This document shows, piece after piece, positions 23,058 through 34,015 of a DNA stretch of 64,000 nt. Position 1 is the stretch's first letter; each line of letters starts with the position of its first letter. Made by a program: the position numbers and the translations under genes. A model generated the notes under the pieces. The model saw nothing but the letters and a program-made list of their open reading frames with translations. It was not told where the DNA came from and did not search any database. The stretch is from Heliopora coerulea. Lineage: Eukaryota; Cnidaria; Anthozoa; Scleralcyonacea; Helioporidae. The stretch covers positions 576,501 through 640,500 of the forward strand of contig JASJOG010000165.1 of the NCBI GenBank assembly GCA_030142905.1, in the 5' to 3' direction.

Positions 23058-23236
23058 AATTGTAAGCAGGAACTTGCACGTAAGTTAAACTTAAGCGAGA
23101 ACGACAAGTAAACCGGTTTTAAACAAGTTTTTTTGAATGCAAGAAACGAATTGTAAGCAGGAACTTGGGCATAAGTTAAACTTAAGCGAAAACGACAAAT
23201 AAACCGGTTTTAAACAAATTTCTTTGAATGCAAATA
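23058..23236 (+). repeat. 91-bp tandem duplication
   Basis: Two units start AATTGTAAGCAGGAACTTG at 23058 and 23149. Both contain AAACCGGTTTTAAACAA and end in TTTGAATGCAA. A short related word, CGTAAGCAGGAA, occurs at 41629. Confidence 0.85.
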
Positions 23237-23970
23237 TCGTAGGATATTTGTTGTCGGTAACTGCGTTATTTGTGCTCGTCTGAACTATTTCGAAAAGGAA
23301 ATACCCGTGAATAGGTCCAGAAGAATGGAATTATTTTATTCACCTGGGGGCTCTGGAACCTTGTATATTAGCATTGCGAATAGCATGGTTTGAAAGTGAT
23401 TGGAGAAAACACGAGCGAGTTGTTCAAAGGAACATTGTAGCATTTACACTCAACAGGTAACATCCAAGTTAATATTTCTAATGAACGGTAAACTTTCAAG
23501 AGTCTGAGGGATTTTTTTCCCCCCTTCATCAAATGAGCTGTTCAAAGACTGTTAAAATAGCATGACTCCAAAGGACAGGTACTATCATACTTCTTTGAAA
23601 GAGTGCAAATTTTTCAAATTGCATCCGAAACCCTACTGTTAACTGTTAAGAGGTATACATGAAAAAGTTAATGCGGTGCCACAAAAGTTAATTCAGTACG
23701 AGCATTCCGAATATGGAAATCCTACTATTTGATTGGATCTTAAGCGGTTAGGTACTACCCGTATTGCCAGCTCAGAGGGGGAATTTAAAAACGCCATGTT
23801 TATGTCGAATGAGAGTTAAAATTTTAGACAAAATGTGAAGTGAAAATGTATTACGAACAATCAGAAGAGGAAAAGTAACCATGTAGATTAAAGTTGGTAA
23901 AGATACTGTACGAAACGAAGACAGAATTGCAAGTATTTATTTGACGTTATGTACGTTTACACTTGTCAAT

Positions 23971-24610
23971 TATATCTCAGTAAATTGATCGTCCAGGTTA
24001 GTGTAGTCTTGAAAGACTATTGGTTGAAGTGACTGACAGAAATTTAAATATACGACTAACAGAACACAAACGAGCGACAAAAAACGGAGACAAAACCAAC
24101 CACATTGCCGAACATCACCGACAAACCAAACACAACATTGACTGGGAATCGGCAAAATGCATTACGTACAGCACCAACTACAAACAGCGACTCACACTAG
24201 AAAGCTGGTATACGAACTTAGAACAAAATCCATTAAAACGATCACAACAATTACCGGGACCTTACAAACGACTAATTCACAAAGTCAAACGTGCGAGCAG
24301 CCAATAGACTTACACTTCGACAAACTGATAATTAACACCTACATAACCACACCCATTGCTTCTCTCCAAATATCACACCTCCATGACTAATACGACCGCC
24401 CACTTATCACGCACGAGCCAGATACAAATACAGGCGAACCTGACATTTACTCTCCTTTTGACTCTGAAGATGACCGCCGCTAAGGCTGTCGAAACGTCAG
24501 TCACTTCAACCAACAGTATTTCTCAAGATTACACTAACCTGGACGATCAATTTCCTCAAACATGTCACGATTGTCCCAGGTTCAAACCATTTACTTTATA
24601 TCTCAGTAAA
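23971..24610 (+). mobile_element. Penelope-like element copy with 14-bp target duplication
   Basis: Bounded by perfect 14-base direct repeats TATATCTCAGTAAA (23971-23984, 24597-24610). Inside, 24020-24307 encodes a Penelope GIY-YIG endonuclease C-terminus: RLTEHKRATKNGD, NHIAEHH, NIDWESAKC and QRLTLESWYTNLEQNPL. The ends form an inverted repeat (23985-24035 against 24496-24553), a pLTR arrangement. The reverse transcriptase part is absent, so this is a 5'-truncated copy. Preservation of the duplication suggests a fairly recent insertion. Confidence 0.85.
24460..24502 (+). ncRNA. hammerhead-ribozyme-like motif in Penelope pLTR
   Basis: Stem I GACT pairs AGTC (24460-24463 with 24499-24502). 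Then box CUGAAGA, a stem II pairing GAC-GCC with GGC-GTC around loop GCTAA, and GAAAC joined straight to GUC. All conserved core residues are present. Stem III has no loop, so a dimeric form would be needed. Confidence 0.55.
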
Positions 24611-25167
24611 GCCACATTACCGTATACATTGACCTCGCTTGTTCGGTCTGTACTACAGCAATATCGCACCTCTGGTTTTGCCAGGACCATGATTTGCTGC
24701 GCTCGTCTCGTTCGGTAATTAAAAACACTGGTCAGTTATTTCACTAGCACAGACTTCACGCTCGGTCAGTAAATAGTAAATGTCTTTATCTTTTGGTGCA
24801 ATTAAAACGAGAAACGGTGCCAAATAAGAATATTCAATTTTGTCATGTTTCTAATGTGAATTACATGATTTTAATTTCTTTGAACGTCTTTATCTTGTGA
24901 TACGACTACAGCGAGAAAGGTTTCCAACTAAGGATATTCAATTTTGTGTCTTATCTAAATATTTTACCACTGCTGGATTACACATCTCCTGACTTCTATT
25001 AAAGTAAAACAGTATAAAACAGTCACAATATTTAAATATTGTGATACGAACTCCTATGCAGTGAGATCACAAAAAGTGCAGGGTGGCGAGTGTTGTTTCT
25101 TTTCCGAAGTCTAGCAACGTAGACTGGTATAAGGAATTTGGGAGCTTGGAGGTATACTTCGGTGTTC

Positions 25168-25247
25168 GTAGGACGTTCGTCAAACGCAAGTTATCCTCAG
25201 AAAAACGATTTCTGAGCCCCAGACGGGGATCCAACCCGCAACCTTCT
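25168..25247 (-). mobile_element. SINE fragment, reverse orientation
   Basis: The reverse complement matches the neighbouring copy at 25374-25492: CTTCTGGGGCTCAGAAATCG corresponds to CGTCTGGGGCTCAGAAATCG here, and both have a TTTTTCTGAGGATAA block. Confidence 0.65.
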
Positions 25248-25356
25248 GAATTATTAACTTCAATAGAATTGTTAACGTAATTATTATTATCCTTCAAAAG
25301 AATTGTTAACATATCGTGGCTACCACATAGGCACCACATACGTTGAACTCGCACCA

Positions 25357-25492
25357 TAGCTCGCCATCTGAGTCTCGGTAGCTCAATAATTAGCGCGTCT
25401 CACCGGTCATCAGAAGGTCGAGGGTTCCATTCCCTTCTGGGGCTCAGAAATCGTTTTTCTGAGGATAATTTGCGCTTGACATACGTCCTACG
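25357..25492 (+). mobile_element. tRNA-derived SINE
   Basis: Box A-like GGTAGCTCAATAATTAGCGCG and box B GAGGGTTCCATTCCC, then a TCTGGGGCTCAGAAATCG body. Forms an inverted pair with 25168-25247. Confidence 0.65.
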
Positions 25493-25789
25493 AGCGTGTA
25501 AGATCCCAAGTGTTCACATCACACTTCATAAACATGGAAAAACTTTTTTTATTTATAAAATGGACAAACTTATATAAGGGCACGAAAACCTCGTGTTTAT
25601 ACACGGTAATCTGAAAACAGCTATTGACCGAACAGAGTTTGCGTAAGAAGCCTCTTATTTTATCATATCAACTGCTAAATTATCCGACCGATGACATTGA
25701 ACGTGTCCCAAAGTGCATTAAAGAGACGTACGCTACGACGCTGTACGAAAGTGGGGTGTTTGACGAATGGACCACTATGTCTAGGACAG

Positions 25790-26320
25790 GTCACCGAAGC
25801 GTTACAGTCCGAAAGTTAATCTTTGTCATTGGTAAACGTTTGAGAAGAAAATTAAATTTTGAAAACCAACATTTTAACCTGTACACTGTTAATGGTACAA
25901 TTATTGAACAGGTTCAATCTGCAAGAGTCTAGGTCTTGAAATTGATAATGAACTAAGTTTTTCAAATCATGTTGATAAACTATTCCAAAAGCTCTCTCAG
26001 CGAATAGGGATTTTGAATAGAATAAAAGCCTGTCTCCCTTTGAAGCAGAGAGTCATGTATTGTAATGCAATGATTTGGCCATTAATGAACTATGTCAACG
26101 TAGTATGACATAATTGTGGTAAACAGAATCTTACGATTGCAGAAAAGAGCTGCCCGAGTCATTTTAGATGCAGAATCGCGTTCCTCGTTTGTGAGGTTGT
26201 TCAACAAATTACGTTGGATACAATTTTACGAAGAAGCCAAGATTTCCAAATGTACATTGGCTTACAAAAGGATTCAGCAAACTGTTCCCTCATATTGAGT
26301 ATATGCTCTTCAATTAAATG
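25790..26320 (+). pseudogene. LINE ORF2 fragment, second family
   Basis: Across three frames: VRKLIFVIGKRLRR, VNGTIIEQVQSARV then LGLEIDNELSFSNHVDKL, IGILNRIKACLP, and LRLQKRAARVILDAES with KLRWIQFYEEAK. This is the post-palm region of a CR1/L2-type reverse transcriptase, distinct in sequence from the two LINE copies at 18.5 and 32 kb. Stops and frame changes show decay. An A-rich stretch follows at 26326-26340. Confidence 0.75.
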
Positions 26321-26340
26321 CAAGAAAATAAAAAAAAAAA

Positions 26341-27687
26341 AAATGGAAAACGATGTGGAGGTTAAGCCATGCTGTTCTGCACCTTCAGTTTCCACAAAGG
26401 GTGGTATGTTATTTACGTTAAAACATGGTGAGACGACTGTTACTTTGCAGTTTCAGTGATGCTGACAGTTGCTTGTTAAACAGGACACGTTGAACTCGTG
26501 AAGTATTAATGAACGACGTAACATTTTTGTGTTGTTGTGGATAAAAATACATGTTTAGTGTAGAGTGCAGAATACCACAGTTGTGTTTAATTAAATGTTA
26601 TTTTGGTATATTTATTGTTAGAGAATTGTTTGTTATTCATTTTGGGAGATTCAGTGCGAGATACGGTAGATTATGAGTTTTCTTGTCGTAGAAAATCTTA
26701 AGTTTTTAACGTTATGTATTGCATATTATTTAAATTGGGATGTTGTGTGAGTGTTGAGTTTTGAGTTAGTATCATCAGGAGCTACACTGAATTTATCAGT
26801 TGCTCTTTTAAGTCCATTAGTGAACTCTATATAGAGTTGCTAAAGAATTCAATAAAGCCACTGATGAATTAAATAGAATAACTAATGAATTCAATAAAGT
26901 CGCTATGAATACTAACTTTCTTTACCCTGCATTTTCCATGGGCTTCAAAGCCAACGCCACTTGATGAATTAAGACACAATGGAATATGGAGCATCAAAAT
27001 ACTCGTCCATGACTGGCTGAGTGGGTACAACCATTCCCTAACTTTTGAATGGTGTGATAACCACTTATCATACTGCTCTCCTTTGAAAAGAGTGATAAAC
27101 TGCTTATTGTATGCAAATGAGTGGATATCCTAATTTCTAAGCTACCATAACTGTGTTCAGACACATGCATCGTAATGCATGCCTGTAGTGTTCATCAGCT
27201 AAAAACTGCTGAAAGTAAGCAGCTTGTTTTCACAAATTCCGCTGCCAAAATCAACGCACAGTGCACGAAAATGGAACATTAAAATGGCTGTTGTAACGCC
27301 AGTGACCAGAATCCGGAAGACGATAAATTTTAAATGGATACAACGATAAAAATGCTTTAAAATTTGAAATGTACTGCAACTATCTAATGACAATATTCAA
27401 GTGTTTAATAACATGTTGAAACAATTTTTTGAGATTCAAACGAGGACTATTTCGCTAATTAGGGAGAACTCGGTAACTTCACTTGGGCAGTCTAGGTTCA
27501 CAGCCCTCTTGCCCTCCGCTCTCTCGATTTCAGTAAAGCAACTAAGGTCTACATTTGCGAAATGGAGAACCAGCACTGAACTGTAATATAAGATGGCCCA
27601 TTAGTGACACACTTGTTCCATAGTACATGCCCTGTCTCTGTGCATTCAAAGATTCGCTCCGTAGAAATTCTCCGGGCAAATGAAGAG
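26341..27687. other. intergenic, nothing recognised
   Basis: No gene supported. GAATTCAATAAAG words repeat at 26845-26900. Confidence 0.4.
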
Positions 27688-27805
27688 TTCTTCCGCAGAA
27701 ACAGCGACCTCTTCCGCAGAACCGATGACGTCTTCCGCACAAATTTAAGTGCTCTTCCGAAGAAACGTTGAGTTCTTCCGCAGAAATTTGGACTTCTTTC
27801 TTACA
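27688..27805 (+). repeat. 21-22-bp minisatellite
   Basis: Five units beginning TCTTCCGCAGAAA or a variant (GCACAAA, GAAGAAA), each followed by a variable 8-9 bases. Arg/Phe-rich reverse frames here are artefacts. Confidence 0.85.
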
Positions 27806-28112
27806 AATAGAAAAAGATAAACGCTCCTGTCGAAGCTGAAAACTAGTTGAAAACCAACACTCGTGTGCATTTCAGAGGATATGATTGCTAATTGATTATT
27901 GTAAAAAGATGGCAGCCTTGCATACAGTGTTCTGAGGTACCTCCCGTACAGAATTATAAGTTTGCCCTCACTGTGGTAATGAAAAATCAGATAAGGCGCT
28001 TCGTCTTTTAAATCTGCCTGTCACTAATGGGTCACCGTATTAATAAACTTTAAGTCCATGTCGTTAGCAACAAGAGGGAGCGCCAACTCCTGTGCTCTGG
28101 TAGTGTTCACTA

Positions 28113-28281
28113 CACCACTGCTTTTTCTCGGTGTACAGTGAGACTATACACCTTATTCATAAATAGCGTCTTATATGATATTATTTTGAACGCATTTCAC
28201 TCACTGCACTACTGCTTTTTCTCAGTAATAGACCATATTCATAAATAGCGTCTTATTTGATGTTACTTCCAACGCATTTTA
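28113..28281 (+). repeat. about 90-bp tandem duplication
   Basis: Both units read ACTGCTTTTTCTC, then ATTCATAAATAGCGTCTTAT and AACGCATTT. Confidence 0.8.
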
Positions 28282-29825
28282 ATTAGTTCCCCCAAGCTCG
28301 TTATTAAAAAATATTTTGGATTCATAAACACAGATGATCATATCCAATGACAAAAGTGGATCTTTAACAGATATGCCACAAGGGTTTTTTTGCTGGGATT
28401 TTTTTTTTTTAATTTTGTTCATGCTATATTGCTCATTCTGAAAAGAGCACCACCATCACCTGGTCGCAACACGTCAGGCCAGTTTGGTAAGGTATAAATA
28501 ACATACATTTTTTTAACATATCAAATGTCAACGTCGCCGAGAAGACGTAGAAATCCCTTCGATGATGTAGTGAATGGGACAAGAACGGCGTCTTGCACAC
28601 TTTCGTAGTCGTAGGACAACTAATTCCTTATTTCCATGTTCTTAAACGAAAAATTCTGTTGTCGTTAACGTCTCGACATTGCTTACTTAAACTTCCAAGA
28701 ATCAGACACGCCGTTGAAGAACCACTCTTTTCGTTGTACAATATTCAACTACCCTACTCAAGGTGTGATTTAACGGCCTACAAATGGCAATAAGTAGGCC
28801 GAAAAAACAGATTTGTCGGGCAAATAAGTCATGGCCTACATGTTTCTGAAAAAAATTTGTAGTCCGAAATTTTAGTCACTTAACTTTAAGAAAACACGAT
28901 CGATTGAACAGTTCCGCATTATGAAAGATTAACAAACAAAAGGATAGTTCGAAAAAGCAATCTCATGATATCAGATGTATAGGACCACGTTAAATGCAAT
29001 AATAGTGCTGTCGTTTACTTCACTTGATATATAACTATTGTTATTAAATTGTGTGTTATGTTAGGCTAGATTCACTGCACTAATTAACAGTACTGAACTG
29101 CTTGACTTTATCCAATAAAAAAGGTAATATTTAGTTGTACCACTCTTGTCTCTTTTTTTAATGTTTGAAGGAAAATTTTTCAGTGAGTCCAAAACTTACA
29201 TTTTGTAGGCCAGAAATTACTTGGCCTACATAGCAATATTATTTTATATAGGCCAAGAAAAATCCTTAAATCGTGCCCTGCTACGGTACAATTCGAATGG
29301 GAGTAGTTTGTACCCCAGGATAAAATATTTTCGGTTGAGGGCCTTATGGGGGTGCGATAGAAGCGAACCACCTACATACCGTATTTTCCCGAATAAAATC
29401 CTTGGGGTGGGGCGTTTCTAAGGAGAGAGGCGTTTATTTTCCAAAAACAAGAAAATTCTAACGCGTTTTCCATGGTTTATTTCTTCTGTACAAGCTTTAC
29501 AACAATAACATTCAACACCATAATCGGACAGTATTTGTTTAGTTGGAATCAAGTCCTCATCAATGAGTCCACTCTTAAATGGCTTTTCTGTGTACTTGTT
29601 CTAAGGCGCTTGCTCTGCCTGCATGAGCAGGAGCCTGCATGAAAGTTCGCACGAGCCTGCATGAAAGAAAATCAGAACGATATTTTAAACAGTCGCACAC
29701 ATTTATTAGATATATCAATAGCAAATAAAATGTAAACTTCAGGTTCGTTGCTTGTCTTACCACTGCAGACAATTTCCTCTCCTTAGTATCATTAGATTAC
29801 TGAAAATTTTCGAGTAATATGGTTC
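28282..29825. other. intergenic with dispersed repeat words
   Basis: No gene supported. GGCCTA/TAGGCC words recur at 28767, 28793, 28834, 29204, 29223 and 29254, suggesting the edges of a decayed inverted-repeat element. ACCGTATTTTCCCGAATAAAA near 29378 is a common transposon-edge type sequence. Confidence 0.4.
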
Positions 29826-30505
29826 AGTGTTGTAGGACTCGAGTGCTTGACGCGGACTCGTGGACGGTGGATATGGATTCGGCTGGGAAAGACTCGGACT
29901 TGGACTTGGACTCGGACTCGAGTAGTCGTGTTTCGAGAGTTCTGTACAAGTCCAGCTAAGTTTGTGCGCTTTTCTTTTTCCCCATCAATTCTGGATCGAA
30001 AGTTTGTACAGAATATTTGGCGTCTAACTTTTGGGTGCGACAACATTCAGTTTTAGGTCTTACAGTGAGATGAAATACCTACAACTGTGCAAGCTGGCAA
30101 TGGAACCACTTTCAGCACTAGCTTCCAGTTTCGCTGCAGTAAGGTTTCATTATATGGGAGGTCCGATCATGAGTCCTCCTCTTACAAGGTCTGGAAGAGA
30201 AAAGCTCGCGAAACTCGTGTTTTTGAAATGCAATGAACCATTTTGCTGTGTACTACGAAAGTGTAATTAAATTAATATGTCAGAGATATCTCGGAAAATA
30301 TCCTCACTGCAATCTTTACCTATGCGACATATGAGGTACTACGTAGCTGTTCATTTACAGAAGCGTGAAGTGTATGGGTTGAAGAGTCGGACTTAGACTC
30401 GGACTTGAACTCGAAATGTTAAGGACCTGAACTTGAGAGGTTAACTCGGATTTATATTGTCGGACTCGGACTTGGACTCGGATTAGGTGAACTTGACTTC
30501 AACAC
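29826..30505. mobile_element. DNA transposon with hexamer-array ends
   Basis: Flanked by perfect 11-base direct repeats TAATATGGTTC (29815-29825, 30506-30516). Termini are inverted: AGTGTTGTAGG at the left, and AGTGTTGAAGT as the reverse complement of the right end. Both ends carry GGACTY hexamer arrays (29860-29922, 30384-30490) ahead of unique sequence. No transposase. The 11-base duplication would fit a MULE-like element. Class is uncertain. Confidence 0.65.
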
Positions 30506-30833
30506 TAATATGGTTCCGTAACGGGGGAAGAAAAATTATAAAAATGACAAAAATTGTAGTCTGTTAAATCAAACAAAAAATAAGCAAAATATGCAAAATA
30601 AGTAAAATATATAAAATAAATAAGTTAACTAATTAATCATGAGTAAATGCGTAAGAACATAAAAAGTGAAATGTTCTACTAGATGACGTCAAAGAGGAAC
30701 TACCGCATTCAGTACTTTATAAATGGCGCCCCAAACCTTCTTCCTTTAAAATGGTAATTTACATGTCAAGGCAATCCAAAGTTTACGTAGAATATTGAAT
30801 TCTGAATACTAGAAGGCGATACTTGACATGTAA

Positions 30834-31018
30834 AGGGCTGTTGACACGGGCGATTTTTGCCGCGATTTTTGGCCTCCTGACACATGCGATCGAATGGATT
30901 GACTTGCGGATCAGTCTGTGCAAAGCTATATGGTACAGTAATTTGGTAAGTTGTTTACTCAATCGCATGCTTCAGGACGAGAAAAATCGCAAGAAGAATC
31001 GCCCATATAAACCGCTCT
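30834..31018. mobile_element. Harbinger-like MITE
   Basis: 185 bases with about 55-bp inverted arms: GGGCTGTTGACACGGGCGAT at the left against GAGCGGTTTATATGGGCGAT from the right end. Flanked by TAA on both sides (30831-30833, 31019-31021), the PIF/Harbinger target duplication. Confidence 0.75.
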
Positions 31019-31021
31019 TAA

Positions 31022-31924
31022 AGTACAAAAACTTAAAGAAAGGAGTTTACAACGCTCTTTATTATCTTTGATAACTCTTGGGCGCTTTCCGAACTGGGTG
31101 CCCCGGAACGTTGCTTGGACATGGGAGTTGAAATGCACGCTGGTAACATTTTTTTTTCCACCAGCAAAACTAATAAGTTTACTGGCTATTTTTTAATGCA
31201 CTCGTTTTCCCCTTGATGAATAAAATAATGGATATAAAGAACTGATGTATTAGTGTGCTTAAAAGGTAGCGTAAAATTTATTCACTTCTGTCACACGTCA
31301 AACTTGCTTCTTCCCTCTCGTAAATGATTTTCCATGCGTGCTTACTTTCTTCAGTTTCGCCACAAAATTCTCCCAGAACGTTTCCTGTCCCCCCTAAACT
31401 CTAGTAGAGAAATATTTACTCGCAAATGTTTGCTAGAGGATACCTTTTTTACTCGCAACTTCCAAAAACCACTCGCATTTTGCGAGTGTTAATTTCGAGC
31501 CCTGTGGGTACTTCCGTTCCAACCGGCACCCGTGTCCGGGCACAGAGATCCAGGCACAGCAAAAAAGGGCGCGTTCACATAACTATCCCTACCCGAGCAC
31601 CGTGCCAGGGGGCCTAGAGTGAAAAGGACTTAATATATCACCTAGTCTCACCCTTGTTGAAATTCTGAAGCCTTAAATGTTTTTTTATTTAAAATGTTGA
31701 CAAGCGTTTTAAACTTTTTTCCCCCAATAGATCCAGATAACTTTTCAATTTTAATAAATTTTGTTAATTTAATTTTTGCAATGAAGAATACTTTTTCCAA
31801 AAGCAGGGCGAAAATCAAACTGAATAAGTTGTACATTATCCGTATATATGATATCCAAATATAAAATACTCGGTTTGATTTTTGTCCTATGTTTGGTGAG
31901 GAATTCTGTCAACAGAAGCTAGAT
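31022..31924. other. intergenic, nothing recognised
   Basis: No gene supported. ACTCGCAA and TGCGAGTG words recur at 31417-31490. Confidence 0.4.
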
Positions 31925-34015
31925 AGAAGAAGATAGAAGATAGAAGAACTTTATTTACCCACGCTAACATCGTCAGTATGAAACTGATTTCCACAATGGG
32001 CGTGCACATGAACATTATAAGCTACTACAAAAGTATAGTAAATTATTACAAAAGTTTTAGAAATTATTATAATACAGAAGATAAAATCATTAGGGATTAT
32101 TATTACACTAGAAAACAGTTCATGAGAGAAAGAGTTCAAAGATTGAAAGTAATATAATTATAAGTTTATGATTGTTCTATTTACAGTTGTATCCTCTGAA
32201 TTTAGGCTAGAGAATAGTATGAGCAGCAAGTTTTCTTTTAAAACAAGTAAATGATTTTGTCGCTCTAAGCTCTTCTGGTAATGAATTCCATATCGAACCC
32301 CCATTAAACATAAAGCTCTTTTTCATATTATTTGTACAAGGTTTAGGCAAACAAAGTGTGCCTGAGTTGTTCCAAAGATTGTATTTTATCAATTCATTTT
32401 TGAATGTAAAGAGTTCACTGAGGCAGTGTGGTCCCAAGTTATTTAATATTTTAAACATTGTTTTGGCTTTAGTTTTAATTCGTTGTTCTTTTAGAGGTTC
32501 CCACCCCAGCATGCTCAGAACAGTTTCTTGGTTTACCTCATTAGGTACATTTGCTATAATTCGAGCAGCTCTGTTGTGAAGTCTCTGAAGGCGTGTGGAT
32601 TGTGTCTCTCCAAATACATTCCAAACTTCAGAGCAGTAGTTAAAGTGGGGTTGAATAATAGCATTATATACTGACCGAATTGTGTTTTGATCAACAAAAT
32701 CTCGCAAACGTTTAAGGGCATATATTCCAGATGATACTTTCTTGCATATGTTGTCAGTATTGCTTTTCCAAGACAAATGCTGGTCAAGATTTACGCCTAG
32801 AATTTTGCTTTCAGAGACTTGTTCAATTTGTTTATCATCGATATTGATTATAGGTTGTTTATCAGAAATTTTATTTAATATTGGTTTAGTCCCAATTAAC
32901 ATAAATTTAGTTTTTGCAACATTCAGGCTGAGTTTGTTTGATATAAGCCATTTCCGAAGTCTTTCTAAATCTGAATTCACTGCATCCTCAACCTCATTCA
33001 GTGAGTTACCAGCTGCTGTAATATTTGTATCATCTGCAAATAACCGGGGTTTAGTTTGAGCAAGACATGATGGCAGATCATTTATGTAAAACAAAAAGAA
33101 CAGGGGACCCAAAATAGAGCCTTGTGGTACTCCACATTTAATATTACATTCAGATGAAATAGATCCATTCACTTCACATTTCTGTTTACGATTAGTTAAG
33201 TAGGACTTAAGAAGGGAGTAGGCATTACCTTTGATTCCATATAGTGATAACTTATCCAGTAAAATTTGGTGGTTAACAGTATCAATGGCCTTTTTTAGGT
33301 CTATGAATACAATAAGATTAAACAATTTTCTACCCATGTTTATGTACCAGTCATTAGTACAATCTAGTAATGCTGTAGCAGTTGAATGGAGCTCACGGAA
33401 GCCAAACTGATGTTCAGAAAACAGATTATTTGTTTGTAAATAATCATGTAATTGGTTGTAGATAATTCGTTCCATGACTTTGCTTATGGCAGGTAGAATT
33501 GAAATAGGCCGATAATTACCTGGTAGGTTTCGATTACCATTTTTAAAAAGTGGAATTACTTTTGCCATTTTCCAGTCATTGGGGAAGGTGCATAAAGTAA
33601 TACTTTGATTGAAAATGTATGTTAGCGAATCTGAAATCATGGGTGCTGCAATTTTCATAATTTTACTGGATATTTTATCAATTCCAGCAGACTTATTACC
33701 CGATAATCGAGATAGTAACTGACACACGTTATTTACAGTAACTGGTTTGAATGAAGTAAACTCAGATTTAGTTGTCTTAATGAATTGTTTATAATGGTAA
33801 TTGGTTGTACCAATCTCTTCAGCAAGATTTGGTCCAATATTTGAAAAGTAATCATTAAAAGCCTCTGCAATATCACATTGGTTTGTCAACTTCTGTTTAT
33901 ATATATATTCAATTCATTTACTATTGTTTTCTTATTATATTTACCTAGTTGACTATTTATTACCTTCCAAGCAACTTTTGGATTTTTCTTATTTGCTGAA
34001 ATTTTACTGGAAAAT
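31925..34015 (-). mobile_element. CR1/L2-like LINE, 5'-truncated, open RT frame
   Basis: A 560-codon frame (33889 to 32207) encodes the reverse transcriptase and C-terminal region of ORF2. Motifs in order: NYRPISILPAISKVMERI, HQFGFRELHSTATAL, the palm Asp in VFIDLKKAIDTVNH (Phe to Ile in the usual KAFD), GVPQGSILGPLFF, FADDT, then LSLNVAKTKF and RLQRLHNRAARII. Upstream on the minus strand, NKKNPKVAWKVINSQLG belongs to the endonuclease-RT linker, joined by a frame change at a TA run near 33900. The endonuclease is missing. The 3' end has the hairpin (31949-32007), AATAAAG and a TTCTATC-rich tail at 31921-31945. Retrotransposition in cis is unlikely without the endonuclease. Confidence 0.9.
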
